Assembly: GCA_047629355.1 (NCBI GenBank)
Contig: JBLHWU010000111.1
Location: 1 to 21,136, forward strand
Length of the DNA: 21,136 bases
DNA from: CAYUNA01 sp047629355
GTDB taxonomy: Bacteria > Bacteroidota > Bacteroidia > Chitinophagales > Saprospiraceae
Direction of reading: 5' to 3'
A program made the translations under genes and the position numbers. Below the pieces are notes generated by a model, which was given only the letters and a program-made list of their open reading frames with translations, did no database searches and had not been told where the DNA came from. The first letter of the stretch is position 1; each line of letters begins with the position of its first letter. Below, piece by piece: positions 8,589 through 17,273 of this stretch.

Positions 8589-8649
8589 TAAGTACCTAGA
8601 CATAAATAATCGAACAATCAAAGGAGTAAGATTTTACCTAAAAAATCAC
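8589..8649 (-). repeat. Half-copy of the TAAGTACC element in the amylase leader
   Basis: On the plus strand this reads TAAGTACCTAGACATAAATA, then ATCGAACAATCAAAG and AAGATTTTACCTAAAAAATC. It matches, at roughly 50 of 58 positions, the complement of 10623-10680 in the SusE/SusF-like junction. It begins 12 bp upstream of the amylase ATG, so it makes up most of the 5' untranslated region between the terminator-like hairpin and the start codon. Confidence 0.7.
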
Positions 8650-8661
8650 TACGTGTTACTT

Positions 8662-8702
8662 AAAAGGGAGACATTTTTGAATTAAAATGCCTCCCTTTTT
8701 TT
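8662..8702 (-). terminator. Terminator-like hairpin between SusF-like and amylase genes
   Basis: AAAAGGGAG ... CTCCCTTTT arms with extra ATTTT/AAAT pairing inside, 15 bp after the stop codon of the five-module SusE/F-like gene. On the minus strand the stem is followed by TTTTAAG; on the plus strand by seven T. If it works in the minus direction, the amylase is either read through at reduced level or uses its own promoter. The TTAAGTAACACG half-site directly follows. Confidence 0.6.
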
Positions 8703-8716
8703 AAATTTAATCAAAA

Positions 8717-10492
8717 TTACTTAGTAACGGTAAATTTCTTTCCAACCATAAATTTATCATTAGACATTTGTAAAATATACATGCCTGTATTCAAACCTGC
8801 AATATCCAAAGCAAATGTTGCTGTCGCATTGGCCTTTTCAGAACGAACGATTTTACCCGTCATATCCATAATCACCAATGTTACTTCTCCTTGCAATTCT
8901 TTCGCTTCAATGTTAATATTTAACAAATCCGTTGCGGGATTAGGAAATACTTTAACCGATTTCGTATTCAGAACACTGGTTGTATTTTCTACAATTTCGA
9001 AAGCATAATCACCGGTTGCTGTATTTAAAGAAACGAAGTAATCACCAGCCAAAACCATGATATTTGTACCATCTTGCGTACCTAAACCTATTGGAAATTC
9101 TGGTGCACCAAAGTTCACCGCCCAATCATCGTTTTTACGGAATTTACCTTCTCCATCGGTTACGGTAAAAGCAGAAGACCATTCATTTCCAATGTCATTG
9201 CTCAACGTTTCCATATCAATATCTTCATCCCAGTTACCTGTTGGAGAAGCGGGTCCAATCATTCCCCAAGTTACCCCAGGAGACAGGATATATTCGCCTG
9301 TTGTTGCGTTGAAAGAAATTTCATAATTGTCTGCAAAAGGAATCACAATATTGTCGCCGCCTTGCGTACCCGTACCTGTTGGAAAGCCAGTACCGCCCCA
9401 GTTTACCGCCCAATCGTCTTCTGCACGGAATTTCAATTCACCTGCTGTCAATGCAATTTCAATCGACCATTGGTCAGGATTAATTGGGTCTTGAAACATG
9501 TCGATATCGCTATCAAAACCGTTTGGTGTTGCTGTACCAAGAATACCGATTGTGTTGAAAATAGCCAACGGAGAACCAAATTCATAAATACCCGTAGTTG
9601 TATTGAAAGTAACGTTGTACTCGCCTGCTACTACTGGAATATTTGGACCATCAATTACTGCGGTATCCGTAGGAAAACCTTCTGCCCCCCAACTTACAGC
9701 CCAATCATCTTCGGCACGGAATTTCGCTTCACCATCCATCAATATGATATTTCCAGACCATTGTGCAGGGTCAGTTGGACTTTGCATCATATCGGTATCA
9801 GTATCCCAGCCACCTGGAGTAGAATCGCCGATAAGTCCGATAGTAGAATAAGTCGTGATTAACGATTCAAAGTTGTAATAGCCCGTTGCGGTGTTGAAAG
9901 TAACGATGTAGTTGCCCGCAGGTACAGCAATGTTGTCACCACCTAGTGCGCCAATACCCGTTGGAAAATCCATAGAACCCCAGCTTTCAACCCAATCATC
10001 ATTCGCACGGAATTTTGCTGCGCCTTCTATCAATTCAATTTCTATGGTCCAAACCGTTGGAACAGCTGTATTTTGCACCATATCCGTATCTGAATCCCAG
10101 CCACCTGGTGTAGAATCTCCAATGATCCCGATTGCTGGATAAGGAGTATCTGTCGAAGTAAACGTGTAATCCCCTGTCGCTGTATTAAAAGTCACATCCC
10201 AATTACCACCTGGTACTGGAATATCATCTCCCCCTTGAGTTCCCACGCCTAAAGGAAAATCTGCTGACCCCCAATTGACATCCCAAGCATCATCTTGCCG
10301 AAATTTTGCTGCCCCCGTTATCAAGTCCAAGTTGATTGTCCAGAGATCAGAATTCATGGCATCTTGCGTCATGTCAGTATCTTCATCCCAACCTAATGGC
10401 GTAGAAGAACCAATGATACCAATGGATTGTGCCGTCATAAAATTGGTTACCAACGCTAAGAGCATTAAAGTAGAAAGTAAATTTTTAAACAT
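8717..10492 (-). CDS. Five-module SusE/F-like glucan-binding protein with T9SS sorting domain
   Basis: A 591-residue secreted protein in the position of SusF, probably binding alpha-glucan outside the cell. A type I signal peptide (to about Ala21-Gln22, no lipobox Cys) is followed by five tandem modules of ~90 residues at about 24-113, 121-209, 217-305, 314-403 and 409-500. Each starts IGIIGxSTPxGWDxDTDM, has a KFRxxDxWxxxWG core and ends YxVTFNxxTGxYxF. Similar cores occur in SusE and SusD of this locus, which supports a carbohydrate-binding role, although sequence-level assignment to the SusF family is by pattern only. Residues 511-591 are a T9SS sorting domain beginning VFPNPATDLLNINI. Classical SusF is a lipoprotein; this one is instead a T9SS cargo. 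Modules 2, 3 and 4 are the most alike, suggesting internal duplication. It is 208 bp after the SusE-like gene and 140 bp before the amylase. Confidence 0.88.
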   Translation of the reverse strand: MFKNLLSTLMLLALVTNFMTAQSIGIIGSSTPLGWDEDTDMTQDAMNSDLWTINLDLITGAAKFRQDDAWDVNWGSADFPLGVGTQGGDDIPVPGGNWDVTFNTATGDYTFTSTDTPYPAIGIIGDSTPGGWDSDTDMVQNTAVPTVWTIEIELIEGAAKFRANDDWVESWGSMDFPTGIGALGGDNIAVPAGNYIVTFNTATGYYNFESLITTYSTIGLIGDSTPGGWDTDTDMMQSPTDPAQWSGNIILMDGEAKFRAEDDWAVSWGAEGFPTDTAVIDGPNIPVVAGEYNVTFNTTTGIYEFGSPLAIFNTIGILGTATPNGFDSDIDMFQDPINPDQWSIEIALTAGELKFRAEDDWAVNWGGTGFPTGTGTQGGDNIVIPFADNYEISFNATTGEYILSPGVTWGMIGPASPTGNWDEDIDMETLSNDIGNEWSSAFTVTDGEGKFRKNDDWAVNFGAPEFPIGLGTQDGTNIMVLAGDYFVSLNTATGDYAFEIVENTTSVLNTKSVKVFPNPATDLLNINIEAKELQGEVTLVIMDMTGKIVRSEKANATATFALDIAGLNTGMYILQMSNDKFMVGKKFTVTK

Positions 10493-10525
10493 TTTTTAAT
10501 TTTTAAGTTATAAATTAGTGAATAA

Positions 10526-10680
10526 TAAGTACCCCGACACAATTAATCAAAAATCTAAGCAGCCTCTTTTTTCGTTATTTTCCTCTAAAAAATGCTTCAA
10601 TAAAGAGATTATTCAAGATTTTTTTAGGAAAAAAAAATCTTCCTACTTTGATTATTCGATTATTTATGTCGGGGTACTTA
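10526..10680. repeat. 155-bp inverted-repeat element in the SusE/SusF-like junction
   Basis: TAAGTACCCCGACA at 10526-10539 is perfectly inverted as TGTCGGGGTACTTA at 10667-10680. A second hairpin (GATTTTTTTAGGAAAAAAAAATC) lies inside near 10617-10640. Flanking TA on both sides could be a 2-bp target duplication, but this cannot be separated from the palindrome itself. Related half-copies lie at 8589-8649 and probably from 21014 to the window end. It fills most of the gap between the two genes. Confidence 0.75.
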
Positions 10681-10700
10681 GATTTTGAGTTAAAGTATTT

Positions 10701-11735
10701 CTAATTTTTAGTCAACACGTATTTAGGTGTTGACTGGTCGATTATCAAATCAATCGTATAGTTTCCTGCTTCGGAGACAGGAATATCTACGCCATCATTT
10801 TCCAATGAACCATTGTTGTTGTCATCTCCAAAATTAATATCGTCGCTACCGTTGGCACGAAACCGGATATTGCCTTCCGTTAAGTCTAAAGTAACAGTCA
10901 AGGCACTTTTATCGGAGTCCCAAGTTAATGCAGTTTCTGCGCTTGTTGCATTGCCCAATATTGCCCAATCCGTTTTGGTTCGGGTGTGCATTAAGGAATT
11001 GATATTAGCGGTCAACAAATACATGCCGATACCTAAATCTACCGTAATATCGGTTCCACCAGATTCTAAAACCCCATCAGCATCGTCGTCTCCCCAATTG
11101 ATGTCCCAACTTAAATTTTGGGCAAATTTATACTGTGCTTCGTCTATTCCAAAATAGATGTACCCTTGATAATTGTCATCACTATTTCTAGAAATAACTT
11201 TATAGTTGGTATCTTCTGGCGTCCAAGTATTTACTTGATAGCTACCTGGTACCGTCAGAAATGGGTAGATAATTTCCGCCTCGTACGGATTGACCGTTAT
11301 CGCAACACCTTCCGAACAAAGTATCTCTACAGCATCATTTACAGAAGCACAAACCCGAAGTTCAATCGCGTTTTCAATACCAGGAATCGCTGTAAGGGAA
11401 ACCATGGCATTGTTCAACACTGCCGCAGTCATTTCCTCAAAAGATAATTTAGTGGTAGAACCAATATTCTGCGCATTAGCGAAGTCATTACCTGCAACAT
11501 CTACTTGCAATCGGTAAGTAATTTCAGTTGGAAAGCCAAAATCAGCTGCCGACCAAGCAAACGTTTCCAATAATTCATCAGACAAGTCTTCTTCCAAAAC
11601 GTAAGCAGTATTACCTGTTGGTATTGAAATTACGGGTACTGCGCCTAATTTTACAACCGGGTCATTCGTTGCATCGTCGCAAGCCGCGAATAGCCCAATG
11701 ATTGCTAAAGTGAAAAGAATATATTTTTTAAACAT
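10701..11735 (-). CDS. susE: SusE-like outer-membrane glucan-binding lipoprotein
   Basis: A 344-residue lipoprotein: signal peptide with lipobox LFAAC (Cys19). Residues about 25-150 match the SusE N-terminal Ig-like domain (VPVISIPTGNTAYVLEE, then FAWSAADFGFPTEITYRLQVD). Two tandem SusE/F carbohydrate-binding modules follow: about 160-246 (PGSYQVNTWTPED ... YKFAQNLSWDINWGDDDADG) and about 250-344 (WAILGNATS ... IRFRANGSDDINFGDDNNNG). By family knowledge SusE holds alpha-glucan at the surface next to SusC/SusD. The two-module C-terminal unit is closely mirrored inside the neighbouring SusD. It lies downstream of susD in the expected C-D-E order, with a 246-bp gap filled by a large inverted repeat. 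The symbol is by domain and context, not by close identity to Bacteroides SusE. Confidence 0.88.
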   Translation of the reverse strand: MFKKYILFTLAIIGLFAACDDATNDPVVKLGAVPVISIPTGNTAYVLEEDLSDELLETFAWSAADFGFPTEITYRLQVDVAGNDFANAQNIGSTTKLSFEEMTAAVLNNAMVSLTAIPGIENAIELRVCASVNDAVEILCSEGVAITVNPYEAEIIYPFLTVPGSYQVNTWTPEDTNYKVISRNSDDNYQGYIYFGIDEAQYKFAQNLSWDINWGDDDADGVLESGGTDITVDLGIGMYLLTANINSLMHTRTKTDWAILGNATSAETALTWDSDKSALTVTLDLTEGNIRFRANGSDDINFGDDNNNGSLENDGVDIPVSEAGNYTIDLIIDQSTPKYVLTKN

Positions 11736-11757
11736 GATTTTTATTATTTTTATAATA

Positions 11758-11915
11758 AGTAACTCGGATTTTTAATCCGAGCAGTAGTACTCAGTATTTT
11801 TAAAATCGAGCATCGTAAATTACAATCTGTTATGATATGTAATTTTCACTTATGCTATTTATTTCGGGTTGAAAACCCGAAAAGGCGGCTGCTCGGATTA
11901 AAAATCCGAGTTACT
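11758..11915. repeat. Long inverted repeat in the SusD/SusE junction, 27-bp arms
   Basis: The arms at 11758-11784 and 11889-11915 are perfect inverse complements over 27 bases. The left arm begins AGTAACTCGGATTTTTAATC and ends CGAGCAG. Each arm is itself palindromic (CTCGGATT-TTTAATCCGAG), so the RNA can fold as two separate hairpins or one long stem. A further hairpin CGGGTT-GAA-AACCCG lies near 11867-11880. It occupies most of the 246-bp gap between susD and susE. Confidence 0.85.
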
Positions 11916-11981
11916 AGAACCGTTATTTTTTTAGTTAAATTTGTGAACCAACCGTACACCATTTTAAGTAACACGTACTAA

Positions 11982-14192
11982 TTAATACCCAGCATTCTGG
12001 TCTAAATTCGGGTTTGCCCCCAAATCTGCCGCAGGAATTGGATAAATATCATACGTCTCACTAACTGTTGCACCTTCCGGAACACCGCCTTTAAAAGGCC
12101 ACAAGTAATCACCGTTTGTAAACTGTCCGAAACGCACCAAATCCGTCCGTCGGTGACATTCCCAATGCAACTCTCGACCGCGTTCATCCAATAAAAATGG
12201 CATCGTCAAATCTGCCATCGTTATGTTGCCACCTGGCTCGCCATAGGCCCGAGTACGTACATCATTCACCAGACCCAAAGCCGTTCCCATGTCGCCACCA
12301 GAACCACCTTGCACCACGGCTTCCGCATACATTAAATATACATCTGCTAAGCGAAACATCGGAAAATCAGTATCTGCCCAAGTTAAATTTGAACCTTGCT
12401 CACCATTGCTGGTAATGTTTTTAAATTTAATAGAAGGATAGCCTTCGATAAATTCTGCAATGTTGCTAATTTCTAACGTTTGACCATCTGTGTAAAACAT
12501 GGCCCGACTATCAACGGTCTGTGTTTCAATGGAATAAGTATGGTCAGGTGTATCTAAAAATAATTTAATGGTGTAGGTTCCTGCTGACCCAATTTCAATA
12601 TTAGTCCCGCCGATGTCCAAAATTGCATCCGCCATATTATCGCCATATTCTAAATCCAAAGCATCGTTGGCTCGGAATTTTATTTGACCAGGATTCAACA
12701 CCGTTACAATTTCCCACGCACCCGTTGCTGCATTATAAGTCATGTCTTGGTCGCTATCCCAACCACCTGCGGTTGCCGAACCAATCAAGCCCCATTCCGT
12801 TTTTTGAACAAAATAAGTCATCTCGTTTAAATCTAAATTAAACAAGTAAAAACCTGCTTCTGCAATTTGAATATTATCACCATTAGCTTCCAAAGTTCCA
12901 TCCGCGCCATTGTCTCCTAAATTGCCACTAAAATTGCGGGCAGGTGTAAATTTAAATTCTGCATTGTCCTCCGTTACATTAATATAGCCTTCATAAACAC
13001 CGTCATTATTCACCGAGATTAAGGTTGGTGCATTCGCAGGATTCCACATGATAAACGACCCTGGTACGTAATATTCCTGCTCTACCGGATAGACTTCACC
13101 CGACTGCGCTGCGACAATCAAACCACCGCCACTATTACCCGCCACTGCTGGAAATTTATTGACCAAAGCCGATGTCGAACGGACGCCACCCCAACCATCA
13201 TTTACACCAGAAGCCGTTGGGTCCATATTGCCCCCAATCGCTGCGTGAATGATAAAAGTCGTGCCGCCCCAAGTTCGCGTATTGATGCCATCGAAGGCTA
13301 CGGGGAAAATAATTTCGTTTGACCGATGGTTGTCTGCCAAGAACAAATGCGCATATTCTTGTTCCAAAGTATAGCCGGCATTGATAACTTTATTACAATA
13401 AGTCAGACAATCCGTATAGGCGTCTTTTCCTGCATAAACTTCTGCATTCAGATACAATTTTGCCAAAACCATCCACGCCGCCGCTTGATCTGCCCGTCCG
13501 TATTCATTCGCTTTTGGTGCTGCCAAAATAATTTCTACCTCTTTCAATTCTGACTCAATATAATTGTATAAATCAGCCGCCGCAATTTGTTCTGGAAAGA
13601 ACGACCCAACCACATCCTCTTCGGTTACAAAGGGCACATTTCTAAAATGGTCTAACGCATGCCAATAGCTCAATGCCCGTAAAAATCGCGCTTCTGCCCG
13701 ATAGGTTTGAATTTCTGTTTTCAAAGTAGCTTCTACGCCACGGCTATTCAATTTTTCCTCCGTCGTTTCTCGCAAATATTCATTACAAAGTGAAATTTGG
13801 TAAAAAACTCGACTGTAAAAAGCACTGATAAAAACGTCACTTGACGTCCAATCTTGCTCATGAAAATCTCCAATTGTCTGGTCTGCCCAACCAATCACCG
13901 CTTCATCTGTCGATAATTCTTGATGGTACCACATTCCCCGCAGATACTGCCCAAACCCTTCATCAATCCCAGAAATATCCGCCTGACCTGCTGGACCTTC
14001 TTGTCCTGAAACCGCCAAGCCTGCATATAATTTTGCCAGTACTTGTCGATAAGATTCTGGTGAATCAAAGACCAATTCCGCCGTCTGAATATCCGGGTCA
14101 ATCGGTACCGTATCTAAGTCATTGAAACAAGATGTCCCAATCAGAACCGTTCCGAATAGTAGAAAAAATAGTTTTTTATAAGATTGTATCAT
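11982..14192 (-). CDS. susD: SusD/RagB-family lipoprotein with inserted tandem SusE/F modules
   Basis: The outer-membrane lipoprotein partner of SusC that captures glycan. The lipobox is GTSC (Cys22). The N-terminal SusD fold is clear (ESYRQVLAKLYAGLA 46-60; YRAEARFLRALSYWHALDHF 164-183). So is the C-terminal SusD region (DTDFPMFRLADVYLMYAEA 608-625; FLLDERGRELHWECHRRTDL 666-685; DIYPIPAADL 715-724). The protein has 736 residues, against ~520-560 for a typical SusD. The excess is at about 370-558, between NKFPAVAGNSGGG and DSRAMFYTDGQ. It consists of one module (YYVPGSFIMWNP ... EFKFTPARNFSGNLGDNGADG) and a second (WGLIGSATAGGWDSDQDM ... IKFRANDALDLEYGDN). Both resemble the C-terminal pair of SusE in this locus. 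The fusion is in frame with both SusD halves intact, so it looks functional. susC lies 141 bp upstream. Confidence 0.93.
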   Translation of the reverse strand: MIQSYKKLFFLLFGTVLIGTSCFNDLDTVPIDPDIQTAELVFDSPESYRQVLAKLYAGLAVSGQEGPAGQADISGIDEGFGQYLRGMWYHQELSTDEAVIGWADQTIGDFHEQDWTSSDVFISAFYSRVFYQISLCNEYLRETTEEKLNSRGVEATLKTEIQTYRAEARFLRALSYWHALDHFRNVPFVTEEDVVGSFFPEQIAAADLYNYIESELKEVEIILAAPKANEYGRADQAAAWMVLAKLYLNAEVYAGKDAYTDCLTYCNKVINAGYTLEQEYAHLFLADNHRSNEIIFPVAFDGINTRTWGGTTFIIHAAIGGNMDPTASGVNDGWGGVRSTSALVNKFPAVAGNSGGGLIVAAQSGEVYPVEQEYYVPGSFIMWNPANAPTLISVNNDGVYEGYINVTEDNAEFKFTPARNFSGNLGDNGADGTLEANGDNIQIAEAGFYLFNLDLNEMTYFVQKTEWGLIGSATAGGWDSDQDMTYNAATGAWEIVTVLNPGQIKFRANDALDLEYGDNMADAILDIGGTNIEIGSAGTYTIKLFLDTPDHTYSIETQTVDSRAMFYTDGQTLEISNIAEFIEGYPSIKFKNITSNGEQGSNLTWADTDFPMFRLADVYLMYAEAVVQGGSGGDMGTALGLVNDVRTRAYGEPGGNITMADLTMPFLLDERGRELHWECHRRTDLVRFGQFTNGDYLWPFKGGVPEGATVSETYDIYPIPAADLGANPNLDQNAGY

Positions 14193-14223
14193 ATTTAAAT
14201 GAATTTATTATTTTTTATGCTTT

Positions 14224-14323
14224 GGTAGCGGATACCTTCAGGGTATCTATCACCTAATTGCACTCGCATGTTTAACGAGTTTATGATATACAGGTAGCAG
14301 ATACCTTGAAGGTATCCGCTACC
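14224..14323. repeat. Inverted repeat in the SusC/SusD junction, 25-bp arms
   Basis: The arms at 14224-14248 (GGTAGCGGATACCTTCAGGG...) and 14299-14323 (...TTGAAGGTATCCGCTACC) are inverse complements at 24 of 25 positions. Each arm also folds on itself (GATACC-TTCAG-GGTATC; GGTAGCaGATACC-TTGAA-GGTATCcGCTACC). It takes up most of the 141 bp between susC and susD, where a transcript hairpin could alter the ratio of the two proteins. Confidence 0.8.
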
Positions 14324-14333
14324 GTTATTTTTC

Positions 14334-17273
14334 TTAAAATTGTGCATTCACGCCCAACACAAATGTCCGTGTTCGAGGATAAATATTCCCATCAATACCA
14401 CTATTGATTTCAGGGTCAATGCCTGAATAATTGGTAATCAATAATGGGTTTTGTACCGTTGCCGAAACCGTCAAGCCCAATTTATTTTTCAATAAATCAT
14501 CCAAACGATAGCTCAACGAAACATAATCTATCCGCAAAAATGACCCTTCCTGAATGAAATGGTCACTTAAATATTGTTGATTTTCAAAACCTATTTCCTG
14601 CACATCTGTCAAGCCATTTTGATAATAACCCGTCGGTTGATACAAACGACTAAACGCAGATTGGTCTGATTGTAAATTATTATAAACGTAGTTCCCAAGG
14701 TTCGACCGTGCCGCCATAGAAAACGTCAAATTATCATAAGAAAAAGAAGTCGTCAATCCAAAAAAGTACTCTGGTGCAGGATTTTCAAAACGGTAGCGGT
14801 CTTGTTCGTTAATAGTTCCGTCATCATTTTGGTCAACATATAACCCTTCGATTGGACTGCCCGCGTCGTCGTAAACTTGCTCATAAACATAATATGAATT
14901 TGCTGCGTAACCCACACTATGTATTTGAATCGTATTACCAACGCCACCAGAAATTCCACCCGTCAAAACACCTTGATAACCTGGGTCATCTGTTGCCGTC
15001 AATTTGGTGATTTTGTTGCTATTTCGAGTCACATTAAAACCAATATCCCAGGTCATTTTATCCTTTTTCACAGGCACGGCATTGATAGAAAATTCGATGC
15101 CTTTATTTTCTAAATCCCCTACATTGGTATTGATAAAATTAGTCAAATTCGTACCAGCCGCTACTGGAATAAAATTCAACAAGTCCTTCGTTTTACGCAA
15201 ATAAAGCTCTATCGAACCCGTAATTCTATCCTTAAAAATACCGTAATCGACACCTACATTATAAGTAGTCGTTTCCTCCCATTTGATATTCGCATCATAA
15301 CCGTTTGGACGAATTGTCGTGACAAAATCATCTCCAAATTGGTAGCTCGCCCCGTTGATACTCGATACATATTGTGACAAATATTCATAATAACTACCAA
15401 TATCCTGCTGCCCAGTTACACCATAACCAAGACGCAGCTTTAAGCTATTCAAAGGATTATTATCCATTGGTTTGTCAATAATTTTCCAAGCAAACGCTGC
15501 TGCTGGAAACAACCCCCAACGTGCATCTGGCGAAAATCTTGAAGACCCATCTCTCCGTAAAGTGACCGTGAATAAATATTTATCCATAATCGAATAATTC
15601 ACCCGACCGAATAAAGAAAGTAGATACAATTCACCCGCGTCTGCTTTCGGAAATGTCAGTTCTGGTGTGTTGTTCACATCAGAATTTAACTCGTTTTTTT
15701 CAAAAAAGAACCGTTGCCAAGAATAACCACCCATTACATCTAACTTGGTGTCACCCAACTCTTTCACATAATTTAAATAAAACTCCAACAACTCATTTTT
15801 CTTCGTTTCCACATATTCATTATCCGTTCCACCACCAGTCAGTTCATTGTAAACGAAAGAAGCATTTTGTGGCTCATTTTTCGTTCCGGTCCCTTTTGTA
15901 TGATCATAACCTAAGCTCAGGTTCGCCCGCAATTCAGGTAAAAACCCAAACCGATAATCTATCGTTCCATTAACCACATATCGCTTAATAGTTGCTCGGT
16001 CATCTGTCAAATTCAACAAAGCCAAGGGATTTGCAGGTGCCAGCGTATTCGGCAAGCCCGCTGCATTTATGAAGGTAGTATAGCCCCCGTAAGCATTATC
16101 AGAGTCTAAAGGTGTCTGAGTTGGGTCAAAACTAATCGCCGAACCAATTGCCCCTCGGTTGGCGAAACGGTTGTCAATATTCATGAATTTGGTATTCAAA
16201 TTGACTTGCAATTTATTATCTAAAAACTTTGGTGACAAGTTCAACGCGACCGTCTGTCGCTTAAATTCATCGGTTTTTAAAATCCCTTTTTTATCGGTAA
16301 AACCTAAAGAAAGTCGATACGGCAACACATTTGCGATACCACCAGAAAGCGTTAAATTGTGATTTTGACCAACGGCAGTTTGATAGATTTCATCCTGCCA
16401 ATTCGTATTTGCACTTCCCAATAAACTATCCGCTGCGGGTGATTGTTCTGCCACAAAATTTCTAAATTCATCCGCATTAAAGACCTCAACTTGCTCGATA
16501 TTATTACTAAAGGAAACGTCACCCACGTAGTTGACCGTAATTTTTTTACCCAAGTTACCTTTTTTAGTCGTAATCAAAATCACTCCATTCGATGCCCGCG
16601 AGCCATAAATTGCCGTTGCCGATGCATCTTTCAAAATGGTAAAAGTTTCGATGTCATTTGGATTGATAAAATTCAGCGCATTCCGACTACCCGCTACGCC
16701 GCCATTATCCAAGGGTACACCGTCAACCACAATCAGCGGGTCATTTGATGCACTCAAAGACGAACCACCACGAATCCGAATTGTCGAACCTTCGCCCGGC
16801 GCGCCATTATTAGAGGTAATCTGTACACCCGCTACTTTTCCTGCCAATAAATCTTGCGCTGACGTAATTGAACCTTTGTTAAATAATTTAGTATCAACGG
16901 TTTGAATCGAACCTGTCACATCATCGCGCTTGACCGTTCCGTAGCCGATGACGATAACTTCTTCCAATAATGCGCCCGCAGACATTTGTATATCTAGCAC
17001 ATTGGATGCCCCCAATTCGATGGTTTGGTCGGCATAGCCGGTATAAGAGAAGATAATTCTGGTGGATTCTTTTGGCACTTCCAGCGAATATTTTCCATCA
17101 ATATCCGCGATTGTTCCCACGGGTGTGCCTTCCGCTAATACGTTTGCACCAATCAGTGGGTCGCCGTTTTCGGCATCTGTAATTGTACCGTTCATGACTC
17201 GCTGTGCCCAAAGTAAGTTAGGCGCGGTCGTGAAGGCAGCAATTACAAAGAGTGTGTAAAGGATTTTTTTCAT
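14334..17273 (-). CDS. susC: SusC/RagA-family TonB-linked outer-membrane transporter
   Basis: A 979-residue TonB-dependent transporter expected to import the oligosaccharides held by SusD. The start is taken at the ATG of MKKILYTLFVIAAFTTAPNL, which gives a normal signal peptide; an upstream in-frame ATG at 17339 would add 22 residues before it. Following the signal peptide are a carboxypeptidase-regulatory-like beta-sandwich (VMNGTITDAENGDPLIGANV ... YSLEVP), the family motif LEEVIVIGYGT, the plug (SAQDLLAGKVAGVQIT ... IRIRGGSSL ... PLIVVDGVPLDN) and a long beta-barrel ending in RTFVLGVNAQF with the terminal Phe of outer-membrane proteins. Length and motif order are those of typical SusC proteins. 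It heads the locus and is followed by susD after 141 bp. No DNA-binding N-terminal extension or FecR-type signalling domain is apparent. Confidence 0.95.
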   Translation of the reverse strand: MKKILYTLFVIAAFTTAPNLLWAQRVMNGTITDAENGDPLIGANVLAEGTPVGTIADIDGKYSLEVPKESTRIIFSYTGYADQTIELGASNVLDIQMSAGALLEEVIVIGYGTVKRDDVTGSIQTVDTKLFNKGSITSAQDLLAGKVAGVQITSNNGAPGEGSTIRIRGGSSLSASNDPLIVVDGVPLDNGGVAGSRNALNFINPNDIETFTILKDASATAIYGSRASNGVILITTKKGNLGKKITVNYVGDVSFSNNIEQVEVFNADEFRNFVAEQSPAADSLLGSANTNWQDEIYQTAVGQNHNLTLSGGIANVLPYRLSLGFTDKKGILKTDEFKRQTVALNLSPKFLDNKLQVNLNTKFMNIDNRFANRGAIGSAISFDPTQTPLDSDNAYGGYTTFINAAGLPNTLAPANPLALLNLTDDRATIKRYVVNGTIDYRFGFLPELRANLSLGYDHTKGTGTKNEPQNASFVYNELTGGGTDNEYVETKKNELLEFYLNYVKELGDTKLDVMGGYSWQRFFFEKNELNSDVNNTPELTFPKADAGELYLLSLFGRVNYSIMDKYLFTVTLRRDGSSRFSPDARWGLFPAAAFAWKIIDKPMDNNPLNSLKLRLGYGVTGQQDIGSYYEYLSQYVSSINGASYQFGDDFVTTIRPNGYDANIKWEETTTYNVGVDYGIFKDRITGSIELYLRKTKDLLNFIPVAAGTNLTNFINTNVGDLENKGIEFSINAVPVKKDKMTWDIGFNVTRNSNKITKLTATDDPGYQGVLTGGISGGVGNTIQIHSVGYAANSYYVYEQVYDDAGSPIEGLYVDQNDDGTINEQDRYRFENPAPEYFFGLTTSFSYDNLTFSMAARSNLGNYVYNNLQSDQSAFSRLYQPTGYYQNGLTDVQEIGFENQQYLSDHFIQEGSFLRIDYVSLSYRLDDLLKNKLGLTVSATVQNPLLITNYSGIDPEINSGIDGNIYPRTRTFVLGVNAQF

